Shown here: piece after piece, positions 51,901-59,134 of the stretch
How the letters are laid out: every line of letters begins with the position of its first letter
How positions within the stretch are numbered: the stretch's first letter is position 1
From: an uncultured Sphingomonas sp.
GTDB lineage: Bacteria; Pseudomonadota; Alphaproteobacteria; Sphingomonadales; Sphingomonadaceae
DNA length: 64,000 nucleotides
NCBI RefSeq assembly: GCF_936927845.1
Contig: NZ_CAKZHV010000066.1
Coordinates: forward strand, 124,001 to 188,000
Reading direction: 5' to 3'
Translations under genes and position numbers: made by a program
Notes under the pieces: generated by a model
The model's database searches: none
Seen by the model: the letters and a program-made list of their open reading frames with translations, nothing else
What the model was told of the DNA's origin: nothing

Positions 51901-53209
51901 ATTGATGCAGGGCCCCTTGTCGGGCGGCATCCGCTACAACGGCCCATCGGCCGTGCTGTTCAGCTTCGCCGGGCTCGCCGAGCAGCAATTGTCCGGTCCG
52001 ATCGCGGTCGCCGCCGATTTCGGTGGCACGGTGTCGGCACCGCGCGTGAACGGCCTCGTGCGCGCAGACAATCTCACCTACGACAATGAAACGTACGGGA
52101 CGCGATTGTCTCAGATGCGCGTCGCCGCACGGTTCAACAACGATCGACTGGAATTGACCAACCTGGCCGCCCGTGCCGGCGACGGCACCGTTCAAGCACA
52201 GGGCACGATCGGCCTCGCCGCTGCACAAGGCTTTCCGATCGACATCACTGCACGATTGAACGACGCGCGCCTTGCCAAGTCGGACGCGCTCGGCGCAACC
52301 GCGACCGGCACCGTTCGCGTGCAGAACGGCGTCAATGGCGGGCTGATCAGCGGCGACATCAACATTCCGGAGGCGCGCTACCAGATCATCCGCCAGGGCG
52401 CGGCCGAAGTCCCGGAGCTGACCGGCGTGCGCAAGAAGAGCGAGATCCGCGTCGCAAGACCGACCGATCGACCGGCGGCACCGTCGGTGGGCCTGTTCAA
52501 GCTCGACCTGCGCGTGCACGCCGACAATCAGTTGTTCGTGTCCGGCATGGGGCTGGAGAGCGAGTGGGAGGCTGATATGCGGATCGGCGGCACCTCGGCG
52601 GCGCCGACGATCGCCGGCGGGCTCGACATCGTGCGCGGCACCTACTCGTTCTCGGGTAACCGCTTCGACGTGACGCGCGGGCGTATCCGCTTCCGCGGTG
52701 GCGCGCTGACTGACCCCGATATCGACATTCTGGCGACCACGACGAAGAACGGAACCACGTTTAACATCGCGATTACTGGAACGGGGCAGCGGCCGCAGAT
52801 TGCCTTTACCTCGACGCCCGCGCTACCGCAGGACGAGGTGCTGAGCCGGTTGCTGTTCGGGACCAACCCGGCCAATCTGTCCGCGACCGAGGCGATCCAG
52901 CTCGCCTCCGCGCTCAACTCGCTGCGTGGATCGGGCGGAGGTGGGCTCAACCCGCTCGGCAAGCTGCGCTCGGCCACCGGGTTCGATCGGTTGCGCGTGC
53001 TCGGCGCGGACCAGGCGACCGGCCGGGGTACGTCGCTGGCAGCGGGTAAATACCTGACCGACGACATCTATATCGAGATCGTCACCGACGCGCGCGGCTT
53101 CACCGCCACGCAGCTCACGGTGGCGCTGACCAAGGCGATTAGCGTCTTGTCGCAGGCCGGGTCGTTCGGCGGGTCGAACGTGCAGTTACGCTATTCGAGG
53201 GATTTCTGA
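48986..53209 (+). CDS. tamB: Translocation/assembly module protein TamB
   Basis: A 1407-residue AsmA/VPS13-like protein spanning the periplasm and thought to move lipids or help barrel insertion. One N-terminal membrane helix (VLKWIAVVLVALLLLAFAIVFG), then a long run of repeating beta segments and the C-terminal TamB/DUF490 domain (GTVRVQNGVNGGLISGDINI; GGLDIVRGTYSFSGNRFDV; PALPQDEVLSRLLFG) ending in RYSRDF. The ATG shares the last base of the tamA stop, fixing the pair. Length is normal to slightly long. Confidence 0.93.
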   Translation: MADDTLPVDEVVVIKRPLWQRVLKWIAVVLVALLLLAFAIVFGINTDPGRRFVADRIGDYTTESGLNIRVGRIEGSLYGQMSLVDVRVNDPKGTFLQSPRIDVDWRPFDYLNNHIDVRRASSQLITLRRNPELKTVPPKPEDANAPILPDIDIDIGRLQIARFVMEPPVAGQRHIARFDGQAHIADRRAQLTVDAVALRAPGVAGGDTARVKIDAVPDDNKLDIRARIAAPAGGAVAQIAGLKAPLNATIDGRGSWKDWRGRVFATLGGGTLADLAVQANDGRFQINGLTRPGLYLEGPVERLTAPGLQVAIDTRLNERRADTRIKLKSDALSVDAGGLIDLANARLGDFAVDAALLTPGAIAPNLRGRNVLARVVLNGAFKTPTVDYKVRATSLGFADTTLENVYAEGLARVNTDRILVPLHARARRITGLNPALGGLTTNVRLDGDLAIAMPNILSDNLRVRSDNIDATAVIAANVATGRYTGALKGRVNNFRVESVGIIDLTTDANLVPGPNGGFGITGRVALRTKQLFNAGVRNFLGGNAVASTRFGYSPEGIVTFTDLRLNAPQFRVTRGQGRYDPRGGLLVDADAYSTQYGPLYARVTGSTDAPVVRLRASRPGVGIGLANLDARVVGRGGSYQVNATGGTNYGPFTADVLVTPGNQLAVDIRRVVFAGVNFAGRVVQTAAGPFAGQVRFAGSGLTGIAELGAQGRYQRASVNARAYAATIPGTTDFTIGRAIINGTVVLYDDAPSVVADAQVADLRYGPTVIQAGRVKVNYTGGRGTAQALLTGSNSVPFRVAVNANLSPGEYLAALQGQANGIAFRTANPARIVAAGGGYQLQPTRIDFNQGSVRLAARFGGGVTSAQARLDRLDLGIANAFVPNIGLGGQATGSLDYVQRSASAVPEADVRLNVSNFTRSSLSAVSEPVDIVFQGRLDAAAGEGRALIKRAGTTVGRLVARLTPAGSGSWSTRLMQGPLSGGIRYNGPSAVLFSFAGLAEQQLSGPIAVAADFGGTVSAPRVNGLVRADNLTYDNETYGTRLSQMRVAARFNNDRLELTNLAARAGDGTVQAQGTIGLAAAQGFPIDITARLNDARLAKSDALGATATGTVRVQNGVNGGLISGDINIPEARYQIIRQGAAEVPELTGVRKKSEIRVARPTDRPAAPSVGLFKLDLRVHADNQLFVSGMGLESEWEADMRIGGTSAAPTIAGGLDIVRGTYSFSGNRFDVTRGRIRFRGGALTDPDIDILATTTKNGTTFNIAITGTGQRPQIAFTSTPALPQDEVLSRLLFGTNPANLSATEAIQLASALNSLRGSGGGGLNPLGKLRSATGFDRLRVLGADQATGRGTSLAAGKYLTDDIYIEIVTDARGFTATQLTVALTKAISVLSQAGSFGGSNVQLRYSRDF

Positions 53210-53241
53210 TCGGTCTTTCATCGCTACTGACATGTGTGTAA

Positions 53242-53266
53242 GCCGGCGGGAGGAAGAGGAGCCGGC
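53242..53266 (+). promoter_or_regulatory. Ribosome binding site held in a hairpin loop
   Basis: Two copies of the self-complementary GCCGGC (53242-53247 and 53261-53266) can pair and leave a 13-nt loop GGGAGGAAGAGGA that holds the Shine-Dalgarno sequence. The ATG follows 1 base later. This unusual arrangement could tune translation of the monooxygenase; formation of the hairpin in vivo is untested. Confidence 0.4.
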
Positions 53267-53267
53267 C

Positions 53268-54740
53268 ATGACCGAGCAGTTTGACGTGATCATCGTAGGC
53301 GCAGGCCTGTCGGGGGTGGGGGCCGCCTACCACCTGCAAAAGAATTGCCCGGATCGAAGTTTCGCGATCCTCGAAGCGCGCGAGGCGATCGGCGGGACGT
53401 GGGACCTGTTCCGCTACCCCGGCATCCGCTCCGATTCAGACATGCACACGCTTGGCTATGATTTTCGCCCCTGGACCAAGGCCAAGGCGATCGCGGACGG
53501 TCCGTCGATCCGCGAGTACATTCAGGAAACGGCGCAGGAATACGGCATCGATCGCCACATCCGCTTCGGCCAGCGTGTGAAGAGCGCCGCCTGGTCGACC
53601 GAGGATGCGGCCTGGACGCTGGAGATCGAGCAGGCGGGTGAGCGGCGGCAGTTACGCTGCAACTTCCTCTACATGTGCTCGGGTTATTACGATTACGCCA
53701 AGGGTCACGCGCCTGTCTTTGCGGGGACCGAGCGTTTCGCCGGGCGCATCGTCCACCCGCAATTCTGGCCCGCCGACCTCGATTATGCAGGCAAAAAGGT
53801 GGTCGTGATCGGCAGTGGCGCGACGGCCGTGACGCTCGTGCCCGAAATGGCGAAGCAGGCCGCGCACATGACGATGCTGCAGCGCTCACCCACCTATGTC
53901 GTCTCGCGTCCGGCGGAGGATGGGCTCGCCAATCGGTTACGTGCCATGCTGCCAGCGAAAGCGGCGTACGGCGTGACGCGGTGGAAGAACGTGCTGTTCG
54001 GCATGCTGTTCTACAATCTCGCGCGTATGCGGCCGGAGCGCACCAAGGAGCGGCTGCTCGGCATGGTTCGCGAGCATCTGGGCCCGGACTATGACGTCCA
54101 GACTCACTTCACGCCGCGCTACAATCCCTGGGACCAGCGGCTGTGCCTGGTGCCCGACGCCGACCTGTTCGACGCAATCAAGCGCGGTGACGCGTCGGTC
54201 GTGACCGACACGATCGACACCTTCACCGAAACCGGCATCAAGCTCGCGTCGGGCAAAGAGATCGCCGCAGACGTGGTGGTGACCGCGACCGGGCTGGAAC
54301 TGGCGCTGATGGGAGGTGCGACGTTCAGCATCGACGGCCGATCGGTGCGGCTGGCCGATTCGTTCCAGTACAAAGGGATGATGTTCTCGGACGTGCCGAA
54401 CCTCGCGTTCACCTTCGGCTACACCAATGCGTCGTGGACGTTGAAGGCCGACCTGGTCGCGCGCTACGTTTGTCGCCTGCTCAACGCCATGCGGCGCAAG
54501 GCCGTGCGCCAGGCGACGCCGCGGATCGGCGACGCGACGATCGCGCCGCAACCCTTCGCGGATTTCTCATCGGGGTACATCCAGCGCGCGATCGACAACC
54601 TGCCCCGGCAGGGTGATCGCAAGCCGTGGCGGCTCAACCAAAATTACGCGTTGGACGTGATGGCGCTCCGATTCGGATCGATCGAGAACGCAATGGAATT
54701 CAGCAATCCGGTGAGCGTCAGCCGTAAGGAAGCCGCCTGA
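53268..54740 (+). CDS. Flavin-containing Baeyer-Villiger-type monooxygenase
   Basis: A 490-residue FAD/NADPH monooxygenase. FAD Rossmann motif VGAGLSGVGAA at 10-20, GGTWDLFRYPGIRSDSD following it, and the BVMO fingerprint F-x-G-x3-H-x3-W-P matched exactly by FAGRIVHPQFWP at 157-168. The second dinucleotide motif is VVIGSGATAVTL at 179-190 and VVTATG appears later. It would insert oxygen next to a ketone or oxygenate a soft heteroatom; substrate unknown. The start has a strong AGGAAGAGGAG box. It is followed by a strong hairpin. Confidence 0.92.
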   Translation: MTEQFDVIIVGAGLSGVGAAYHLQKNCPDRSFAILEAREAIGGTWDLFRYPGIRSDSDMHTLGYDFRPWTKAKAIADGPSIREYIQETAQEYGIDRHIRFGQRVKSAAWSTEDAAWTLEIEQAGERRQLRCNFLYMCSGYYDYAKGHAPVFAGTERFAGRIVHPQFWPADLDYAGKKVVVIGSGATAVTLVPEMAKQAAHMTMLQRSPTYVVSRPAEDGLANRLRAMLPAKAAYGVTRWKNVLFGMLFYNLARMRPERTKERLLGMVREHLGPDYDVQTHFTPRYNPWDQRLCLVPDADLFDAIKRGDASVVTDTIDTFTETGIKLASGKEIAADVVVTATGLELALMGGATFSIDGRSVRLADSFQYKGMMFSDVPNLAFTFGYTNASWTLKADLVARYVCRLLNAMRRKAVRQATPRIGDATIAPQPFADFSSGYIQRAIDNLPRQGDRKPWRLNQNYALDVMALRFGSIENAMEFSNPVSVSRKEAA

Positions 54741-54767
54741 ACGCGGTTACTGCCTTGATCGAAAAGT

Positions 54768-54816
54768 GGTTCGGACGATCATCACCGCGCCATGGCGCTG
54801 AAGGGTCGTCCGAACC
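54768..54816. terminator. Nested inverted repeat, likely bidirectional terminator
   Basis: Outer arms GGTTCGGACGA (54768-54778) and TCGTCCGAACC (54806-54816) are perfectly complementary over 11 bp. The 27-nt loop contains a second, perfect 12-bp palindrome GCGCCATGGCGC (54787-54798). It lies 27 bp after the monooxygenase stop and 8 bp from the end of the 17-codon frame on the other strand; a TTTT run follows on the minus strand. A two-stem terminator is the simplest reading. Confidence 0.6.
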
Positions 54817-54824
54817 CGCTGTTG

Positions 54825-54878
54825 TTACCAGGGGCGAACGATCGGCCCGGTAATCAGCGCGAAAATGAACGCGAGCAT
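54825..54878 (-). CDS. Possible 17-residue hydrophobic small protein
   Basis: A 17-codon open frame with ATG, stop TAA and a good Shine-Dalgarno (GGGAGAAAATC before the ATG). The peptide MLAFIFALITGPIVRPW has a hydrophobic stretch long enough for only a short membrane insertion and an Arg-Pro-Trp end. Its stop lies 8 bp from the nested hairpin, and it is divergent from the EAL gene. Nothing is known to me; it is short enough to arise by chance, so the ribosome binding site and placement are the main support. Confidence 0.4.
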   Translation of the reverse strand: MLAFIFALITGPIVRPW

Positions 54879-54953
54879 GATTTTCTCCCAGAAATGCCCT
54901 CCCGTCGGAAGGCACGTTCTGGTTACGCGATCTTAATGATTCTCACAACGCGG

Positions 54954-54968
54954 TTAAACCCTCGTTAA
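54954..54968 (+). promoter_or_regulatory. Full CtrA-type box between the small frame and the EAL gene
   Basis: TTAA at 54954-54957 and TTAA at 54965-54968 are separated by exactly 7 bases, the TTAA-N7-TTAA arrangement bound by CtrA in Alphaproteobacteria, and the outer bases are GG and CC, so the whole is partly palindromic. GANTC sites (the CcrM methylation site) flank it at 54938-54942 and 54990-54994. The box ends 53 bp before the EAL start. Binding is inferred. Confidence 0.6.
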
Positions 54969-55021
54969 CCATCTTCTTTGGTCTTAAGCGATTCTTCAGG
55001 TCTGCGGCCTAGTTTGAGGGC

Positions 55022-56305
55022 ATGGACGCGTTCCTCGGCACCTCCCAGCTCCTGCCACTCGGGTCAGAAACGCGCGCGACGTGCCGTTTTCACGTTCTCG
55101 TCGAAGCAGGCAACTTCGCCGATCTGCGCCGGTACCTGGGTTGCGCGCGCGCCGACGTGCTGGTCGAGGACATGGCGACACGTCTGCGGCAAACGCTGTT
55201 CGATCCGCGCGTGCGGACGGTTGGGCGCAATCTGATTGAACTGGACGTAGAGGGTGGCACCCCCGAGCAACTAGACACGTTGATGGCCGCAGCGTGCCGG
55301 GCTTTCGAGGCACCACTCGACCTCGACGGCGAGAAGCACCATGTTAAGATCGTCATCGGCGGGGCAGTCGGAGCGTGGCATGCCGACGAGGTTAAGCTGG
55401 CCGAGGAAGCCGAGCGCGCGCTCGCGAGGGCGCGTGACTGCGATTGCCCGGTGACCCAGGCGATCGAGACGCTGCCGCATGATGCGAAGAAGCTAGCGGG
55501 AGAACTTGATCTCGCGATTGATCGTGGTGAGCTGATGCTGTTCTATCAGCCCAAGGTGCACGCGCGCCGGCAGGAGATCACCAGCGCGGAGGCGCTGATC
55601 CGGTGGCAGCACCCGACACGTGGGCTGATCCTGCCGGGCGACTTCATCCCGGTGGCCGAGCAGGCCCAACTGATCCACCGATTGACGTTGTGGACGATTG
55701 CGCGGGCGATCGCCGACGCGGCAACACTGCGCGATGCCGGTTACGACCTGCGCCTGTTCGTCAACATCTCCGGGCAGCTCCTGTCGGACGAATTGTTCGT
55801 CACGAGCGCGTGCCGCATGGTGGGTGAGAGCGACGCGATGCTCGGTTTCGAGGTCACCGAGACGTCGGTGATTCGCGACCCCGAAAGCGCAATCGCCAAT
55901 CTGCAGCGCTTCGCCGATATCGGCATCCGCGTTGCGATCGACGATTACGGCGCCGGTTTGTCGAGCCTTGCCTACCTCAAGCAATTGCCCGCACGCGAGT
56001 TGAAGATTGACAAGCTGTTCGTAACGCAGTTGACCAGCTCGAACCGTGATCCCCTAATCGTGCGATCGACGATCGATCTCGCCCACGCGCTCGACATGGA
56101 AGTGGTGGCCGAGGGCGTGGAGACGCACGCGGCGCTGGCGCTACTAACAGTAATGGGTTGCGACATGATCCAGGGCTTTCTGATCAGTCGGCCGATCGCC
56201 TTGGACGCCTTTGTGTCGTTTCTGCGCGAGGATCGCCATTGTCGGGCTCCCGAGGTGTCACGCGACAGTTTCAACCGATTGGCAGCGACGTGGAAGCGCG
56301 GCTGA
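55022..56305 (+). CDS. Cyclic-di-GMP phosphodiesterase, EAL domain
   Basis: A 427-residue protein. Residues about 20-140 look like a degenerate GGDEF-type or other sensory alpha/beta domain without a GG(D/E)EF motif. Residues 160-405 are an EAL domain with the catalytic set: E190 in SAEALIRW, N248, E277/E280 in FEVTET, D307-D308 in IDDYGAGLSSLAYLK, K331, E364 in VAEGVET and Q384 in MIQGFLISRP. It should hydrolyse c-di-GMP to pGpG. No membrane segment is seen. Its stop region overlaps the kinase start, so the two are co-translated. Confidence 0.9.
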   Translation: MDAFLGTSQLLPLGSETRATCRFHVLVEAGNFADLRRYLGCARADVLVEDMATRLRQTLFDPRVRTVGRNLIELDVEGGTPEQLDTLMAAACRAFEAPLDLDGEKHHVKIVIGGAVGAWHADEVKLAEEAERALARARDCDCPVTQAIETLPHDAKKLAGELDLAIDRGELMLFYQPKVHARRQEITSAEALIRWQHPTRGLILPGDFIPVAEQAQLIHRLTLWTIARAIADAATLRDAGYDLRLFVNISGQLLSDELFVTSACRMVGESDAMLGFEVTETSVIRDPESAIANLQRFADIGIRVAIDDYGAGLSSLAYLKQLPARELKIDKLFVTQLTSSNRDPLIVRSTIDLAHALDMEVVAEGVETHAALALLTVMGCDMIQGFLISRPIALDAFVSFLREDRHCRAPEVSRDSFNRLAATWKRG

Positions 56306-58683
56306 GTAAGCGCGTTCGATTGCGGCTGTCGCTTGCGGCTTCAACTACCCTGTTGTTGGCGGCAGCACCGGTTAATCTGAACACGCAAGCTACTGCGTTT
56401 GATCAGGCAATTGCGCGTGCCAAAGAGGAAATGCTGGTTTCACCGCAGCGAGCAGATGTTGCTGCTTCGCGAGCACAACATCTCGCTCGCTCATTTGCGA
56501 ACGTGGATGCGCGTCGGACTGGCTTGGCTTCTTCATTGTGGCTGCAGGGCGAAGCCGCGAGTCGGAGCAACAAGCCCTTGGAAGCGATTGCGTTGCTCGA
56601 ACAAGCCGAGCAAGAAGTCGCATCTGTCCGCCCTCTCCCGCACGTATATGCGAACATCCTACTCTCAAAAAGCGGTTCGCTGATCGAAGTAGGGCGGACG
56701 GCTGAGGCTTTGCCGACCCTGCAGCGTGCCCATACCCTTTTTGCTAGCGGTCGCGATCGACGAGGACAGGCGAAGGCTCTCATCACGCTCGCGCTTCTGT
56801 ACGACAGCGCGCGCGATCGATCGTCGGCGTTACGATATTTCGGCCAAGCAATCGAAGCATATGCCGCCGACCCAGGATTGTTGATTGCAATGTATCTGGG
56901 GCGTGGCAACGTCTACGCTGCAGCTAACAATTATGGTGCTGCGGAGCGTGACTTCTTCAGTGCCTTGAAACTTGCCGAGCGGCTTGGAAGCTCTGGCATT
57001 GCGCACATCGCATTGAGCAATGTCGCCAATGTTCGCCTTCTTCAAGGGAAAGTAGCTGAGGCAGAGACGCTAATTAGACGAGGTCTCTCGACGCCAGGAG
57101 ACGAAGCGACACGGCTGACCTTTCTGCGCTTGGCCGCGCAGTCCGCGCTTCAACACGGCGATCTGGCTCGCGCCCGCGCGCTGATCGACCAGCGGTTCGC
57201 CGGCGTCGATCTCACCAAGACGATCTTGACCGAGCGTGACGATCATCAGACCGCTTATTCGATCTACACCGCGCTCGGCGACGAGCATCGGGCGTTGCAG
57301 CACCTGGCCGCGCTGAAGCGGCTTGACGACCAGGCGACGGAGGTCGCGCGCTCGAACAGCGCCGCACTCGCGGCCGCGCGTTTCGACTATACCAATCAGG
57401 AGCTGCGCATCGCCAAGCTGAAGGCGGACGAGCTTCAAGCCACAGTCGGGCATGAACGCGAGCAGGCGCGCATGCAGCGCACGATCTTCGTCATCGCGGG
57501 GCTCGGCACCGCGCTGATCATCGCATTGCTCGGCTTCGGTATGCTGACGCTTCGGCGCAGCCGCGACCGTCTGCGGGCCGCACGCGACAAGCTGGCGCGT
57601 GCGCTCGCGGTCAAGACCGAGTTTCTGGCCGCCACCAGCCACGAGATACGCACCCCGCTGAACGGCATTCTCGGCATGACCGAGGTGATGATTGCCGATC
57701 GCACGCTCGACGCGGCCACGCATGACCGCCTGTCGGTGGTGCACGGCGCCGGTGTCACCATGCGCGCGCTGGTTGACGATATCCTGGACGTTGCCAAGAT
57801 CGAGACGGGCAAGATGACGATCGAGGAAGCGCCGTTCGATCTGCGCCGTGTGATCGACGAAGCCTGCCGGCTGTGGCGCGATCAGGCTGAAGCAAAGCGG
57901 CTGGCCTTCGTGGTGCAGATCGACGCCTGCCCGGGCTGGATCGTCGGCGACGCGGTCCGGTTGCGGCAGATCGTGTTCAACCTGCTGTCCAATGCGGTGA
58001 AATTCACGCCGGCGGGACACGTCAGCGTCAGTGTCATCTGCACTGGCGACCGCTTCCGCGTCGAGGTCGCCGACACTGGGATCGGTATCGCGCCGGATGC
58101 GCATGAGCTCATCTTCGACTCGTTCCGACAGGCTGACGCCGGCACGACGCGGCAGTTCGGCGGCACCGGCCTGGGCCTGTCGATCTGCCGCAGCCTGTCG
58201 CGCGCGATGGGCGGAGACGTGACGGTCGCGAGCGCGCTGGGCAGCGGAGCGGTGTTCACGCTCAACCTGCCACTGGTCGCTGCCGCCGCGCCGGTGTGCG
58301 CGGTAGCAGCGCCGCCGATCCTGCTCGTGGTGCGCAGCCCGATCACGCGCGCGATGTTGAAGACCTTGTTCGAAGGCGAGGATGAAGTCGCGATTGCGGC
58401 CGATCCCGTCACCGGTGCGGCAGTGGCGCGCGAGCGCGGCGTGCAACGCGTGCTGATCGACGCCGACGACGCGGTGCTCGATCAGGTGGGTGCTATCGCC
58501 GCGCTCGTCGACGCGGCGGCGGACGCTCCCGTCGCGCTGCTGACGCCCGCGCTGACGCCGGAGCGACGGGCGCGGCTGTCGGTATGCGGACTGTCTGCGG
58601 TGATCGAGAAGCCCGTTAGCAAGAAAGTACTAGTCGAACGTGTCATGCGGCTCGAACGGGTGCTTGTGCGCGGCGCGGCTTAG
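56290..58683 (+). CDS. Periplasmic-TPR hybrid histidine kinase with degenerate receiver
   Basis: A 797-residue membrane kinase. N-terminal signal-like segment (LSLAASTTLLLAAAP), TPR-type helical repeats at about 40-370, transmembrane segment at about 398-420 (IFVIAGLGTALIIALLGFG), HisKA with His451 in ATSHEIRTPLNGILGM, HATPase with NLLSNAVKFTP, DTGIGI and FGGTGLGLSICR, then a receiver-like end (about 680-797). That end keeps D724 in VLIDADDA and EKP, but its first strand is ILLVVRSP without the usual acidic pair, so it is probably a pseudo-receiver. GTG at 56290 is the best start. The first 770 bp are clearly less GC-rich than the rest. Confidence 0.87.
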   Translation: MEARLSKRVRLRLSLAASTTLLLAAAPVNLNTQATAFDQAIARAKEEMLVSPQRADVAASRAQHLARSFANVDARRTGLASSLWLQGEAASRSNKPLEAIALLEQAEQEVASVRPLPHVYANILLSKSGSLIEVGRTAEALPTLQRAHTLFASGRDRRGQAKALITLALLYDSARDRSSALRYFGQAIEAYAADPGLLIAMYLGRGNVYAAANNYGAAERDFFSALKLAERLGSSGIAHIALSNVANVRLLQGKVAEAETLIRRGLSTPGDEATRLTFLRLAAQSALQHGDLARARALIDQRFAGVDLTKTILTERDDHQTAYSIYTALGDEHRALQHLAALKRLDDQATEVARSNSAALAAARFDYTNQELRIAKLKADELQATVGHEREQARMQRTIFVIAGLGTALIIALLGFGMLTLRRSRDRLRAARDKLARALAVKTEFLAATSHEIRTPLNGILGMTEVMIADRTLDAATHDRLSVVHGAGVTMRALVDDILDVAKIETGKMTIEEAPFDLRRVIDEACRLWRDQAEAKRLAFVVQIDACPGWIVGDAVRLRQIVFNLLSNAVKFTPAGHVSVSVICTGDRFRVEVADTGIGIAPDAHELIFDSFRQADAGTTRQFGGTGLGLSICRSLSRAMGGDVTVASALGSGAVFTLNLPLVAAAAPVCAVAAPPILLVVRSPITRAMLKTLFEGEDEVAIAADPVTGAAVARERGVQRVLIDADDAVLDQVGAIAALVDAAADAPVALLTPALTPERRARLSVCGLSAVIEKPVSKKVLVERVMRLERVLVRGAA

Positions 58684-58747
58684 CGTAAGGTGTGCTAGTG
58701 ATAGGCAACACGAGCGGCACGGCACCTTCGCGGAGACGGGAACGGGC

Positions 58748-59134
58748 ATGAACGTCCTCTTTATCGAAGACGATCGCATGAACCGCCGAGTCGTGCGCGA
58801 CATGCTCGATGTCGCGGGCGCGCAGATGGAAGAGGCCGAGAGCGCGGAGATCGGGCTCGAGCGGATCGAGGCCGAGGACTTCGACATGATCCTCGTCGAC
58901 CTGCGGATGCCGGGCATGGACGGGCTGACCGCGATCGGACACATCCGCGCGCGCGACGACGCCAAGGCGAAGCTGCCGATCATCGTCGTCACCGCCGACC
59001 GGGCGGTGGACCTGCGCGAGCGCTGCCTGGCGGCGGGTGCGGATGACGTAATCTTCAAACCGGTCGCGATGGACTCGCTGTTCGAGGCGATGGGTCGGCT
59101 GCTCGCGGCCGGCGATGACGACGACCTGATTTAG
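58748..59134 (+). CDS. Single-domain response regulator (CheY/DivK-like)
   Basis: A 128-residue receiver protein with acidic pocket E7-D8-D9, phosphoacceptor D51 in LVDLRMPGMDG, T82 and K104 in DDVIFKPVAM. There is no output domain, so it acts through protein contacts, like DivK or CheY. It is the likely phosphorylation target of the kinase just upstream. ATG at 58748 starts the conserved MNVLFIEDD; a more upstream frame is not conserved. Its stop codon overlaps the convergent methyltransferase stop. Confidence 0.9.
   Translation: MNVLFIEDDRMNRRVVRDMLDVAGAQMEEAESAEIGLERIEAEDFDMILVDLRMPGMDGLTAIGHIRARDDAKAKLPIIVVTADRAVDLRERCLAAGADDVIFKPVAMDSLFEAMGRLLAAGDDDDLI

Noticed and set aside
57070..58446. 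458-codon minus-strand frame
   Set aside because: Antisense to the kinase catalytic domains; composition typical of an antisense shadow.
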